DNA of 64,000 nucleotides from Acanthosoma haemorrhoidale. Its lineage: Eukaryota > Arthropoda > Insecta > Hemiptera > Acanthosomatidae. Shown piece after piece: positions 10,561 through 23,193 of the stretch; positions within the stretch are counted from its first letter, which is position 1, and the number at the start of each line of letters is the position of its first letter. The notes under the pieces were generated by a model. The model made no database searches, was not told the DNA's origin, and saw only the letters and a program-made list of their open reading frames with translations. The position numbers and the translations under genes were made by a program. The stretch is taken from assembly GCA_930367205.1 (NCBI GenBank), contig OV884009.1:88619189-88683188 (forward strand), read 5' to 3'.

Positions 10561-12660
10561 GGCCAACTTTGCTGGGACGGTTTCCCATTAGACCTTTTCC
10601 TTTTGCCCGATCTCTTATCTGTAATGAGGGGGTGTCTTCTGCCTCAGGATGGGCACGCGATCACCGTCAATAGTGTCGTCTCTACGTTTCAATGATATTT
10701 ATTATAAGGCGACTGTCATGCTTAACCACTCCTGATGTACGGCTTTTCAGTTGGACAAGCAAGTTAGCAACTTAATAAACTACTTTGTTATACAAGTGTC
10801 CGTTTATGAACTGACAATTTGTCCTTTTTTCCGTTTATTCCTTTTTTCACATTTCATTCATGGCAAGTGTGTATATATCACATTTTTTTAATGATAACAT
10901 TACCAAGTTAAATTTTCTATCAGTCAAGTACTTAACTGTATTTAACAAATAACAAATATGTATGAAAGAAGTAAATAGCGTGTAAAGTGGAGAACCAATA
11001 TCGAGAAAAACCTCCAGGACTTTTTTGGGAATATTTTCTTCAGTTTATCACCTCTTATGTGTTCTTAACCTTGCGAAAATGTCAGAACTAGCTTCTGGAC
11101 TGTGGCATGAGAAGACGATCATCTAACAGATCCATACCACTTTTTTTTCATGTTTGAGTTTTTTATGGTACGATTTCCGTTGCCAAATAAAAAAAGGCTT
11201 CTACAGCAAAAATACGGGTTTGTTCTTCCTCCCGATAAATTTCAGATCTGCTTGATTATTATTAGGTACCATATCATAGAACGCTTAAACAGGCTGAATT
11301 ACTGCAAGACAGAAACGATTTACAGCCTTCAGACTTAGCGTTCATTTATATTTTTTTATTTAAGTAGTTTACATCAAACTCCCAATACATATGGAGTCGG
11401 ATAATCAACATATCAACAATTTTATTTTCATATTTTTTTATGGGATAGAATATCGTTATATCAAATATGAACAATATATGTTACGGGATATTTTCTACAT
11501 ATAAAAACACGTCGACATTTTAAGGATGCGAAATGTAAATAAAACTACATAAATAGTTTCTGGTTGTGGTATACATACTCCTTTTTTTTTACAATGATTA
11601 ACCAAAGACAAAAGATTTTGGCAGAGAGACGGGGATCAAAAAGTCGGGTGTTGTACTTCTGAGCTAACCTTGCCCGAACACTAGCCCAAATCAAATACCT
11701 TTATCTTCGTCCTCGCAACCTTCCAAGGCCCCAACGACGGGTGGAGCCCGACAGATACTAACTCTCAATAAATGTAAGCCAATGGACTACACATTTGCCT
11801 TCTTTGACAAATTAATAATTATTATTATTAAATAATAATAATTTCGCAGCAACTCCCAGCCCTACAATCTTCATCGAAGATCAGAGTGGAAGTACCCTTC
11901 GTATCTATCGTAAACATTGGGTCCTTAGAGTTTCAGTTCTCTTCAGGTCGTGAGCGTTGACGGCTCTCACGCTGTCTTTATGTAGAAGTGATTTGGCTTC
12001 AGGTATAGCGTGAGGGTTCTCCCTGATTCCTGCCTTTATCTCCATAACCCGGAAAATGACAAGCCTGCAGTTGAATTGGGACGATTACTGGACTATATTT
12101 ATATCGTATTTGAAGTATATGCGTGTGTAAATGAAGGTGATATAGAAAATCTGACATTAACTATCATAATTAAGTATTGCCCCATCAGAAAAAAAAGGGG
12201 GGCAATCGTATTTTGTCAGCTAGTATGTATGTGTGTAATATGCAGTACATTTAATCTACAAAAGACAAAAAAAAAAAAATCATGGTAATGCCATGTGAGT
12301 AATCATATCGAATCTTCGATTTTAACAAATAGGTAACATCTTATTTAGTTTGTTGATCCCAGCTTTTATAAATTACTACTAAATATTCTACCTTAAATGC
12401 TGTAATATATTTAAGAGCATTTAAATTCTTCATGTGTCTCAAGGGTTAAACACAGACCATGAGGACCTGGCAGCTCTGCGAAATGGTAGCCCAGCACGCC
12501 GTAGTAATTATTATGAAAGGAATACATTTGTGTAGTAACATTGAAAGGATTACTTTTAGATTGAGCACCATCTAGATGCTGCGAAAGTCATATGGGCTGT
12601 ACCAAAAAATTGTAAATAAGTAATTTAGTCTAGGTATGAAGCTTAGAATTTGTGTCATAC
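10561..12660. other. AT-rich intronic or intergenic DNA
   Basis: No feature was recognised apart from a short GC-richer piece at about 11700-11770 without a coding frame. The 62- and 92-codon plus-strand frames here lack motifs and splice support. Confidence 0.35.
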
Positions 12661-12748
12661 CTATGCGATGGCGTGAACACAATTGTCCCGACCGGCACTT
12701 GTTTGCAAACTGATTTATCTTGAACGGTTGAAACATAGAAAGTTCTAT
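12661..12748 (-). CDS. Unknown minus-strand gene, exon 1 (most upstream one identified)
   Basis: The exon is 88 nt. It has a strong acceptor (CTTACTTTTCAG, intron ends at 12749) and a donor CATAG|GTATGA (intron starts at 12660). It begins in phase 1, so at least one upstream exon exists. Its trailing AG joins the first C of the exon at 6395-6571 in frame. The product piece reads R-T-F-Y-V-S-T-V-Q-D-K-S-V-C-K-Q and then 'VPVGTIVFTPSH', a beta-like stretch. If the acceptor were not used, the frame would stay open upstream to about 12840 through 'PWENISILSDMMECILK', so a longer exon is possible. No start codon, promoter or family could be assigned. Confidence 0.62.
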
Positions 12749-13260
12749 CTGAAAAGTAAGAGCTTATAATTGATATTATAATCACTTTTAAAATGCATTC
12801 CATCATATCAGACAATATCGAAATGTTTTCCCAGGGCTGCAAGTCCCATACCCTTTAACTATTGCTAACTGACTAGGTTAGTTAGTTAGAAGTTATTGGC
12901 TGAGGTTATCCTACATATAAATAATTGGATATTTTAGTTTTACCTATTAATTGTATTTTAGTTTTAGTTTAGAGGTGCTCTGCAAACTAGATGATAGATT
13001 TTTTTTTAATTGTGCTTTCATATAATTTACAAATACTATTTTTTAAGTTGAGTGCCCGCAAATGTGATGAATTGTCATAGTCTTTACGAGGCTTCTAAAA
13101 TTTTTTTGGAAAATAATAAATCTCTGAACATTTGTTGATGATTTTTGTTAAATAGACTATTGGTATATTTGTTGTTACAATAATAATATATTGGCGTTAA
13201 CATCATACCCAGGACTCATTTTACATTTTAATCTTAGTAATTTGCTTTTTTTATTCCTAG
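12749..13260. other. AT-rich DNA, nothing recognised
   Basis: Only low-complexity A/T runs were seen. The upstream exons of the unknown minus-strand gene were not found. Confidence 0.4.
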
Positions 13261-13410
13261 GATTAACTGGTTTTAGTGATTCAGATATGGGGCTACTTTT
13301 CAAAAAAGCGTTTATGGTCCGCACCACATTATTACGAGTAGTAAGAATGTCCAAATTGTCCTAGCTAGATTAATAAGTTATGTCCTGAACGACGGAATTT
13401 GGGTTTTATA
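13261..13410 (+). pseudogene. Possible DDE-transposase (jerky/Tigger-type) C-terminal remnant
   Basis: Just after a good acceptor-like sequence (TTTTATTCCTAG) the plus strand reads 'GFSDSDMGLLFKKAFMVRTT' and, after a frameshift, ends in 'NDGIWVL'. This follows the layout of the region after the DDE catalytic core in jerky/pogo-type transposases (an LF.KAF..A.T helix, then a GIWPL-like motif). It is short and broken. A chance match is possible. Confidence 0.35.
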
Positions 13411-13789
13411 ATGACTTGGTTTGTCGTTTCTCCATTCCAATAACAGCTTTGAAATTCTTTTCATAAGTGAATTTGCCATGTTTTTTTTTAGTTTCACGAT
13501 TTGATACTTCTAGAAAGATTTTAAAACAACTTCCTTGATACTGTAAGGAAACTCTTTGTGTGTGCTGATTAATGTAATGTACACATGAGCAGAATTTATG
13601 GAGTTGTCGGAGCGTTCTATTGATGTTTCAATAACTGCACATTTTTTGACTAGAGGCTTCATTTGTATGCTGTTATATAAGTTGTATACTACTTCCGGTA
13701 ATTTTTTTTTTACAATTTGTATAACTGTTTATTGTTGGAAAAAAAATGCTGAATTGTGATCGCTGCAATAACTTCTCGTAAAGTGATAT

Positions 13790-14110
13790 GACCTACCAAG
13801 GCCGACGTGAACGGTAGAAAAGAAATACTCGAAACCAGTGAGTAGAGCTATCGGAGAAGGTTAATGATTTCAACTTGTACAGAAGGACTACGAGGTCTAT
13901 GGTATAAAATGTTTCTAGGAGAATAAAGACAGTTGATTTTTGTTGATCAATAGCAGCATGAATGTCACTAATGATATTAGCAAGTACAGATTGCGTGGAG
14001 TAGCCGGGACGGAAAATATACTGGAAAGGATCGAGAAGTCGGGACTGGAAATCGGAGATTTTGGATTGAACTAATCTTTCAAGAGCATTAGAGTGGTTAG
14101 AAAGGAGATT
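13790..14110 (-). mobile_element. LINE-C fragment, RT domain
   Basis: On the minus strand the frame contains 'ALERLVQSKI' and 'FRPGYSTQSVLANIISDIHA', followed by 'STVFILLETFYTIDL', a decayed version of the RT motif L-L-D-F-S-K-A-F-D-T-I-D. The same stretch, less the ends, recurs on the plus strand at 18330-18470. Both ends are truncated and only the finger/palm region is present. The D in L-L-D is replaced by E, so the copy is inactive. Confidence 0.75.
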
Positions 14111-16068
14111 ACTATGTTAGCCTGCTGGTGACTAGGTGCAAGGAGGGGTATGAACCTGATATGTTTATACCTTTACACGTTACCAATATATTACTTTCGG
14201 GTAGTGATTTCCAGTGATTTAAATCGATCCTAAATAAAACTCAACTTTCGAGAAATAAGTATCTGTCCAAAAACAAAATTTTCAGCAATTAATTAAATCC
14301 TTTCTAGCTTCTTAGTGTTGAACTAGATCCGTATGTTATGAAAGAGTTGAACTCGAAATATTAATCCATCACTAATTATGTACTATTACAAAAGTATCCC
14401 TTCTTAAAATGTCAATCTAAAAAGATGTAAAAATAACGCCGTGCTGGGTTTTACAGCTGTAGGTGGTCGCTGCAACGTTCGGTCTTTGAAAAATTGCCGA
14501 CATTTACAACGTCACGCTACCGACATCTGGTCTACTAAATTACTAGTTAAAAGAATTCATGTTAAACAGAGTCGTAAACAAGACATATCTTACCATTTCA
14601 TGTCTCCAGATGATCCGAATATTTGCGTTTTTAGGTTTTGCATTTGTTTTCATTTATTTTATGCAAATTAAACGGTATTTATTGGCCAAAAGTTTGGCCA
14701 TTTTTTAGCTCTGATGAATATTTTTTAACCAACCTCACACTTACACAAGATGATTTCAACTGATCCACCAAATAAGCAATTTCTTTATGGTTGTTTATTT
14801 AAAACACTTATAGCTTACACCGTGATTCTATTCAGAAATTTAAATCGACTTGAATAGATTTCTGTAAATTAGTGTTTTTATTGTTGAAATGACGATTATT
14901 AGTTGATGATTATTATTAGTGAAAAAATATCAAATATTTTGGTCGAAGACATTGGCCAGTTTTTAAGAAACACAAGCCGGGCTAAATATATCTCCATAAT
15001 GTTTTTACACTTTCTACGTCGTTTATTTTGTTTTTATATATTTGAAAAAATACAATTTAAATGATTGTCTATGAAAATAAATTTAGTAGAAAATAAAAAA
15101 CAAAAGAAAGGAAACATTTTAAATATTTAAATAAAATTTGCAGTCTACTAATCCATGAATTAGCTGGCTTATTATTACTCTAACCTACCTACACAAAGTG
15201 CCATTATTAGAAAATAATCTAATACTCCCCTCAAAAAAAAAAAAATAAATAAAATTGTACTGATATAATTTTTCTGAGCTTATTTGTGTATATGGTAGGT
15301 AAAAGGTTTTTGTGTAACTTTAGCTAAATAGAACTAGAATTAATAATGAGTATTTAAAAAAACATAGGATACCTACTAAATACAAATTAATGGTTATTTG
15401 CATAATTAATTTAAAAATATTTCATGATTATTATGAAGGTGTTGTGTTGGAACAATTATTGTAGATAATTTAAGGGTACAATTCAAGCAAATTTAAGCCA
15501 AAGTAAAAACAATTTTACAAGAAAAGGCTCATCATCGTAGTTTTGGGTTGGTTGATCTGTTGCAAATGCCCAGATGTTTTTAATTTTGCAATCACTGTTG
15601 ATTTACTAGCAAATAAATAAATAGTAAAATCATAAATATAACCAAGTCATTTACTAGAAAAGCAATAACATGAATGGAAAAAAATAATAGAAGAAATTTA
15701 AAATAAGGATTTAAGCTGGTGGAAATTACCCTTTCATTCTGGATGGGCACTAGACACAGACTGAATTAGGTTTGTGGAAGGTGTATTAAGTGGGGGAGCT
15801 AGGCACCACGTCTTTCACATTAAAACATGCACGTGAACGAGCCAAATTGATCAATGGAAAACAATTCTCGGTTCTCTCCTGTGGTTTTCATCAAGCCACG
15901 AATAAAACATTGAAATCACTCATAAAAATAAATAAACTTGGCTATTTCAGAAATTTGAGCTGCTAATTAGACGTTGGTAGCTGAACGATGATTAAATACA
16001 ATTAGTCATTGCTAGTTGTAGTATGTAATCCCGCAGGACTAGTAACTACTACCCAAAGATATAGGTAA
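14111..16068. other. AT-rich DNA, nothing recognised
   Basis: The 76-codon plus-strand frame at 14441-14671 follows an acceptor-like TTTTACAG but has no recognisable motif. The rest is A/T-run-rich. Confidence 0.35.
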
Positions 16069-16140
16069 CGCCAGGATTCGAATTCATGACCCCTCCGATT
16101 TCCGTACAGGCACTAATAAATTGCCTGGGTTATGCTGGTA
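16069..16140 (-). mobile_element. tRNA-derived SINE head
   Basis: The reverse complement contains a B-box-like 'ATTCGAATCCTGGC' preceded by 'CGGAAATCGGAGGGGTC', matching the anticodon-arm to T-arm layout of a tRNA. The 5' part has only a degenerate A box. It is too diverged to be a functional tRNA gene, so a SINE promoter head is the best reading. Confidence 0.45.
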
Positions 16141-16390
16141 TATTTATCCTTTGGCTAATAATTATTAAAAACAGTGGGGTTAATAATTTTTTAAAACTAT
16201 TAAATAATAAATAAATAGTCAGTATATGATAAATATGGGATACATATGATGATTTAAAAAACAAAAACAATTCTTATTAACTCTAAATAGATAACACTGT
16301 AGTCTTGGACTGGGGCATGACTTTTCAGTGTGTATAGAGATGTTAGATTGATAATTAACGAATAGATTTTTGTAAAAGTATTTTGTTTTT

Positions 16391-17192
16391 TTAAATTATT
16401 AGAAATGCCCGAGATTTTTTTTTGCAAAAATTGCACTTATTCTCTATGTATACTACTACAATACAATAATTCTCTATGTAAGTATACCTTGTTGGTCCAT
16501 TGTTTAATTTGTCACAACGATAACATTTTTTGTTAAGCTGAATCGGAATTTGGCCATTATTTTTGTTAATGGAATTAGCCATCACATAAGTTAAAACCTA
16601 CAGCTATTCCGATGGCCATTTCAAGGCAATCCACGTTTGTTGTCTCGGACTGAGTTTTTTTATGACGCCTAAAACTATATCTTTGGAGTTTCTCATCTTG
16701 TATTACTGCTACAAATCTAACCCTAAGCATTATATTAAGAGGGAATGTATCTCATGAAGGGCCAAATTTACATTATTGAACGAGTTTGCACTACTCTGAA
16801 TGAAGTCTTGAATGCTTTCCCCAGGTATTTGCTCCATTTTGTGAAATCTAAATCTACCTAAGAGTTCACTAACACTTTTGCTAAAGTGTTTTTTACAAGC
16901 TTCAGTAATAGATGAGTAATAGTAATTAACTTCTTTAGGTAAGGATGGTGAGCATAAAGTTTTGATTATTGAATAGGTTTTTTAAATACCGCCTCTTTTT
17001 ATTCCTATCAGTGACATTGTTTGCCACTAGATAAAAATCAAATCTTTCAATGCAATCCTTCCAATTATCACTTGTAGTATTAAATTAAAATAATTTCTCA
17101 ATTGCAGTAATGTTCATTGAATGATAATTTGACAATTCAGAAGTAGAAGTGTTGTCAGTATCAACAAAACCACTTTCTTCGTTTAAAGACAT
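16391..17192 (-). pseudogene. Ty3/gypsy-type gag, frameshifted
   Basis: The minus strand starts with an ATG at 17192 (M-S-L-N-E-E-S-G-F). After frameshifts it shows a capsid-like region ('WKDCIERFDFYLVANNVTDR', then 'MEQIPGESIQDFIQS') of the kind found in retrotransposon Gag proteins. Near 16540-16420 it has a Cys-rich part ('KCYRCDKLNNGPTR', 'KCNFCKKKSRAF') that corresponds to nucleocapsid zinc knuckles in which key His/Cys positions are lost. Several shifts and stops make it inactive. No pol or LTR was found beside it. It would have packaged element RNA. Confidence 0.65.
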
Positions 17193-18289
17193 AGAATAAG
17201 TTAATTCGATTTAATTTCAATTTGCATGATCTCTTTTTTTATGCGATTGCCTTTTTGACACTAATCTTGGTCTCGTTTTAATGATATAACTTGTAGACCA
17301 AGAATAAGAAAGGTTTTTCTCATTGTCAATGTTATGTGGGAGTAACAAATAAATCTTCATTATTGATTTTCCTTATTTACTCAACAATAAGTATGAACAT
17401 AAATGCCATGACTTCTGTTTTTAAATAATAATTATAAATAAAGTAACTTAAGTTCATAGTTAGGTATTGAATTGTTTACCACTAGAACCTCTCACACCTA
17501 CGCAGCGCAACTGCCTTTCAATGGAAAGACGTAGTATGTAAGAGGTACAAAAGTGGTTTAACAAATATATAATATTTTTGGTGGAAAAAGTTATTAATTA
17601 CCTTTATTACTAATTTATACAACAAGGGTTCATTTAAAAAAAACGAAAAAATAGTGAATTGGCTGGCCCTGAAATAAACTAGTGATAAAAACATATTCAT
17701 AAATACACCCCAGAAATGTATAAGCCTATTCGTTACGTGAATATAAGCCCTGAAACTCTTTTTCCTCGTTATGAAACCTTCCAAACCAACGATTATTTAT
17801 ACTATTTAATAAATAACTAGAAAGACGACAACAAATAAACAAACAATACAACACGTTGAATCTATCGTCAAATATAAATAACTACAACTAGATAGGACTA
17901 ATAAAATAAACATGAAATAGTAACAATACAATACTCTATTACCAAGAGACAATTTTACGTGGAGGTTCCTTTTGATGGCCAGACGATATGAAAACTATTT
18001 TGAGCTATGTAAAATATGATCAATTGTCAATAAATAATTAATTATTTAGTAATACAAAAACGATCGGGGTGTCCAATTAAAGATCTCAACTTTTTAACTG
18101 ATAGTGGTGCAACTTAATTGAACGATAATTACAAGATTTATTAAATATTTAATTTCCCCCTGTAACACCAATATTGTATCGTAGTTATTCTAGATATTCC
18201 GGTGACCCAATAAAAAATAAATATTGGTCTTGGTAATAAAAAATTTTTTTTTCATTCTATAGTTTACAGTAATTTTCATTCTTTCTAAC
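17193..18289. other. AT-rich DNA, nothing recognised
   Basis: No LTR could be recognised upstream of the gag remnant. The 88-codon minus-strand frame is AT-driven. Confidence 0.35.
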
Positions 18290-18960
18290 CTCTCGACAGA
18301 CTAGTTCAATCCCAAGACTCCTCACAATCTGCACTAGCTAATATCGCTAGTGATATTCATGTTGAAATTGATCTACAAAAATTAACAGTCCTGATTCTCC
18401 TTGATTTTTTCAAAGCATTTGATACCATAGACCACAAAATCCTTCTTTTCAAGTTGTAATCATTAACCTTCTCCGATAACTATATGGTTTTGATTATTTC
18501 TTTCCAACCGTTCACAGGCGGGAACTATCCCTAATCAACCCCTGTCTGCTTCCCTCACTGCCCAGGGACCGAGAATTCTCCCCTTCTTTTTATCTGTTAC
18601 ATAAATGATCTCCCTACCTTTATTAATTATTGTTCCCATCACCTTTACGCTGATGACTCACAAATCCTCCCCCCCCCTTCCGATTTTTTAGCTGCGTTTG
18701 CCCAGATTCAGGAGGACCTAGATCGGATCAGTGCCTGGGCATACCTGAATAAACTGAGGTTAAATGCATCACAAACCCAGGCAATTGTCAAAGGCTCCAG
18801 TTTCCTCCTCAGATACTTTGCCGATATTCCTGCTTCAAACCGTAATAACTTTCGCATTACTTTTTGCTCTACCGTCAAAAACCTAGAGATAACCATTGAC
18901 CAAACCCTCTCTTGGAACAAACATATCTCTTAAATTTTCCGTAGGTCAATGGCCAAATAA
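18290..18960 (+). mobile_element. LINE-C fragment, RT domain through FADD-type box
   Basis: The plus strand encodes 'LTVLILLDFFKAFDTIDHKI' (finger/palm block with the first catalytic Asp) and then a stop. In another frame 'ENSPLLFICYINDLP' follows, with 'HLYADDSQI' carrying the catalytic YADD. A thumb-like stretch follows to about 18950. The copy is related to the inverted fragment at 13790-14110. It has stops, shifts and no endonuclease part. Confidence 0.78.
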
Positions 18961-21079
18961 GATCGGTATTGGCTACTCTGAAGTAATAATAAGCTTAAAG
19001 TGTTTGACAACTATTTTATAAAAATTCAAAATTAATTCACAAGTCACAAGATGTAAGATAAATACTATAACACTACTACTACATATATTATATAACTATA
19101 ACATAATCATAAAAAATAAAATAAAAATTGCTTAACTGGTTTTAGTAAATAAAGTTTTTTATAAAGATTTTCTTAATAGGGTTTACTGTTAAACCATTGA
19201 AAAAATTCAAGCGTGATGGAGCGTTCAATTCATGGTTTCGTTACGGCTGCAAAAAATATTTAAATGTCAGTTTTACTATCTTTTTGTTATTATGGTTAAG
19301 AAAAACCCACAAATGATCAGATACAATTAATCAGAACGTCAAACGTCAATATATTTTATTTAATACCCTATTCAGAACAGAAAGTTTTTGAATACCAAGT
19401 AATTCAATAATTCATGACCATCATATTGCATGGAGATAGCTATGTTTTTGGCGTCTGCTATTTACTATATCTGATTTTCACGTAAAATTTCTTGTCTCTA
19501 GCTTGACCTGGGTACTCCCTGACTGCAGACCTAAACCGACTAAAAGACAGACGGGTAAAAATGTAAGGGGTTTTGCCTATCAGGCATCCTCAGGACTAGA
19601 ATTTAGAACAAGAAACGTACCTTAACATATTTAGAAGAACAATTAAAACACTTATTTCAATAAATACTAAGAGTGGAAACAATAAAATATACCAGATACA
19701 AAGTTACCAGGGTATCTGTTTCAGTACTACTGCTCCAAAGGATACTTTTTTCCCGATAATAAGTTTATTTCAAAACGAACAGCTCTCTGTATAGGCCTGA
19801 GTATTTCCAGGGACAGTTTTTTCCTTCTCTTTGAAGTTCTTCATTCAATCAACTACGAGTCGTAGTTACAATTGGTAGGATGTTCGTACCAGAAGCAAAA
19901 ATTATTCAGTTAATCTAAAGTAGACTTTGATATATAATGATTACCTTTTGGATAAATTTCAATGATGGGAGAATGAAAAAAATAACGTAAAAAAATACCT
20001 TTTCTGCTAAATTTGTGGTAGTTTAAGTTATTTAAGATTTCCTTTTTTTTTTCTCGTGCTTAATGGTGATTTTAATACGGATATGGAAATGAGATCACAA
20101 TGATTTTGCAAAAAATAAATTTTCGAAAGCCAAAAATTGATATCGTGTACTTAATGTGTCCCTTGCCAGTTTTAATAGGTATTTTTTATATATTAGTACT
20201 TTAGTTATTTTTACCTGCCTTTCTGAAAATAGTGAACTCGGGTTCGGAGTCGGTGGCTCTGTGCATGAAGGTCTATCAGGTTACATAGGGCATGTGTATC
20301 TAGTAGGGCATAGCGTGTGCTTACCTGCGACTGCTGTCTTGGAGCTCCCCGCTAGAAATGAAATATCCACGCGAGGCTACATTGCAAAATATCGATAGTT
20401 AGAAATTTATGGCTTTTCTTTCCTTCCTCAACTCGATTATTTCCATGGCAGCCATGTATCACTGTTATGTATCACCCCTTAGCCTGTTTGGCTGGCATTA
20501 ACAACAAAAGCCATTACTCAATGATTTTTTTCATAAATGTTCCTATGAATGTCGATTAATCATAAAATGTACTCTTCTTTAATAACGCAATTTTTCAATT
20601 ATTCTCAACAGGCAAATTCTGTGGCGTACCTAGAGCTTTTGCTGCCTGGGGTGGTCCCCAATTAGCCGCCGTTTCTAAGTTAATCGGAATCAAGAGCGGT
20701 TATTAACAATTACTGATAAAAAGAAAAAATTATTCCTTTTGTTAAAACAGATTGTGCACATAATGATAGGACGTGTTCATATATTTATTTTTATGATTTT
20801 TTATTGGAAATCTTGAATGACACTGACAAAGTTCATTTTGTCCGTTAGTTGTTTTTCTACGGAAAGTATCTCTAGATCTCGATTTTACCATCAGGCAACG
20901 TATCCTTATGCGGCCAACGCCAATTTCTAATTTACAGAGCACGTGTTTTCTTTTTTTACTGATATTTTTATGTTTAAATATGTGTTAGGGGGCAGTTTGA
21001 AGGTATAAGCTGTCCGAACCTCTAGATTTGACGAATCTATTATATTAAACGAACGACGCTGAAGATGAATGGGAGGATA
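18961..21079. other. AT-rich DNA with an unplaced GC-richer island
   Basis: Positions 20220-20400 are GC-richer and open for 80 codons, but no motif is visible. At 20620-20660 'GGCGTACCTAGAGCTTTTGC' looks like the end of a non-autonomous transposon; no partner end was found. Confidence 0.3.
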
Positions 21080-21440
21080 CTGTCTTAAGAAGCATCGACG
21101 TTTTAGGAGATCTGCATGCGAATGATGCTTTTTACTACTATTGCTGTTATGTAAACTTCTTCTTGGTTCATGGACCACCAAGCAAGGTCCCAAGAGGTCA
21201 CTCTGCAGATGAAAAAAAAATACAGCTACGATAGAGGAGATTTATAAGTATTTGGATGAACACGGTGACTGCCAGTTTTCTATGGATGAATTGATTAAGA
21301 AAACTATTAGAGCGAGGTTGACCAAGAAATATGGTGAGTGTATAGTATTCAGCCAAACGAAAAAGTGCAGTACTGGTGTCTGCTTTCGTCATGTTGAACA
21401 CAAAATCTTGAACAAAACGTGGTACTCATCATGATGTCAG
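21080..21440 (+). pseudogene. Transposon-associated ORF fragment of unknown class
   Basis: Two overlapping frames carry 'LGDLHANDAFYYYCCYVNF' and, after a shift, 'YLDEHGDCQFSMDELIKKTI' followed by 'VCFRHVEHKILNKTWYSS'. This order (a D-x-H-A-x-D-A-Y-Y block, then a helical domain ending in a K-T-W-Y motif) recalls uncharacterised proteins linked to mobile elements in invertebrates; this is memory of a pattern, not a search. No catalytic core is visible, and stops interrupt the downstream continuation (about 21540-21700). Confidence 0.4.
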
Positions 21441-22823
21441 AGTGAAAGATAAGAGCCCCTAGAATTTTACAAACTACTGCTGCCACTATAAAAGACAATA
21501 TTCGTTCCCAAGCACATGAAACAAGACATGTACCCACCAACTGACCATTTTCTAGACTAAGTTGAGGATATGATTCCTGTAACCCACACGGTGTTCTTGT
21601 GTTCGTTGGCTTCTGCAAAATTAAGGAAAGAGAATAAAGTGAAAAGAAAACTAGTACCCATTGCCTATGCTAGACTCACTGCATTCGACGATATGGGGGG
21701 GGGCGGAAAGCTGGGATGCCATGCTTAGCACTCGCACAAACTGCACACCGAATCAAGAAAACTACTACGATAAAGAGGTGGACTTATAACTACCACATCT
21801 CTCCATACCATTTGCATATCTGGTACTCATGCATGTCTCATATCAGTTTCATATTACTTTTTTTTTAATTTATATTTTATAATTGGAATAAACTACCTTT
21901 TTTTACTATTATTTTTCAATGAATTTTTCCTAAGAAAATTGTGAGATTTATTATTGTCTTCCCTAGATATTTCCTAAAGTGTTGAACTTAAACCATATGA
22001 AATAGTTCATTTTCATTTATGCAGCTCAATTTCAAAACCTCTAAAACGATTTTAGGCAAGTTTTTCTAACATTTTGGTTGACTATCGACTAAAACCACAT
22101 TCAGATATTATTTCACATTCACAAAGAAAATTTTCTAATAAAATATTCCAATATTTTCAAATAATATTTCAATCTGAAAAAAACTTGGAGTCTCGTTTCA
22201 TTTCAACAACTTGGGTTCACGCTCAAATTATGTGATACACCTGGTCTACGGTTCCGCAGCTAAGAAATACTTTTATGTCACTCCATATGTTTAGTGGAGA
22301 TAATAGTTGCATGGAAAATGCTACCCGGATGATATATATACAACGCTGATGAAACGGGACTGTTATACGAATTGACTCCTGATGAAGCATTCATTGCATT
22401 TCAAAGGGGGAAAATGCACCCTTGGTGTTTTAAAGGAGTAAAAAACTTCCAGTCGATTTCCACAGGAATAAAAATGCCTGGATGGTAATGGATATTTTTA
22501 ATTGATTGCTTGTAAACTGGGACAATGAGCTACAAAGGAAAAAAAAAGAAGGTTCTGTTTATAATTTACAACTGCCTGTCTCACATTAAATTAACATTCT
22601 TATGTTGTTATGTACTTAGGTACGTAAGTACAATGCATTGAAGTAGTTTTTTTTTGCCTGCTAACAGTTAATGCATAATGCAGCCAATGGATCAGAGCGT
22701 TATTAAACAACTTAAATCCAATTTCCACAAAAAACCGATTCTCCAAATATTGCAAACCAGGACAACCAAATTTCCGTTTTAGATGGTATTCTAATGGTGG
22801 ACAAAGCTTGGGATGTTCCGTCC

Positions 22824-22917
22824 ACGACGGTAGCATACTGCTTTTGCAACGCTGGATTGTCTACAACTGAGGAACCAATCTGATGTTAGTGATTCAACTC
22901 TAGCAAGCTGGACAAAT
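22824..22917 (+). repeat. 94-bp direct repeat, left copy
   Basis: Almost identical to 23194-23287 (offset exactly 370). It encodes the same piece of the Tigger C-terminal region, so one copy is secondary. The two flank a 276-bp insert containing satellite sequence. Confidence 0.9.
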
Positions 22918-23193
22918 TTTTTTTTTAATTTTCAAATTTGGACTTACAATATATAATATGGATATGGATGCCTATATATACGCAGTCATATTAATGAGTT
23001 TATAATACGGATGCCTACATGTACACAATCATATCAATGACTGTATAATACGGATGCCTACATATACACAGTCATATTAATGACTTTATAATACTGATGC
23101 TTATTTTATCATTTTAAAGAACATTCATTTAAAGAGATTCGTTTAAGATGTATTTTTACAATGTCATGTTTTATAGATTATAGATGTTTTTTT
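22918..23193 (+). repeat. 276-bp insert carrying three 43-bp satellite units and satellite flank
   Basis: Three satellite units (about 22964-23096) are followed by a flank (23097-23172) that matches the right edge of the main array and its flank (26109-26172). The unit order and diagnostic variants (GAGTTTATAA, then ACATGTACAC) equal those at about 25896-26025, but two units are missing. The insert is therefore a copy of the right end of the array placed inside the Tigger pseudogene. Confidence 0.85.

Noticed and set aside
12630..12842. 70-codon single-frame protein reading through 12749
   Set aside because: The strong acceptor CTTACTTTTCAG at 12749 and phase agreement with the next exon favour a spliced 88-nt exon. 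The longer form is kept only as an alternative.
14441..14671. 76-codon ORF after an acceptor-like TTTTACAG
   Set aside because: No recognisable family and no coherent downstream donor. The minus strand is also partly open, so chance is likely.
16069..16140. Possible tRNA gene on the minus strand
   Set aside because: The B box is good, but the acceptor stem and D arm do not pair, so it is listed as a SINE head instead.
20156..20398. 80-codon plus-strand ORF with a hydrophobic start resembling a signal peptide
   Set aside because: No conserved motif, promoter or splice signal. It overlaps a GC-rich island of unknown origin.
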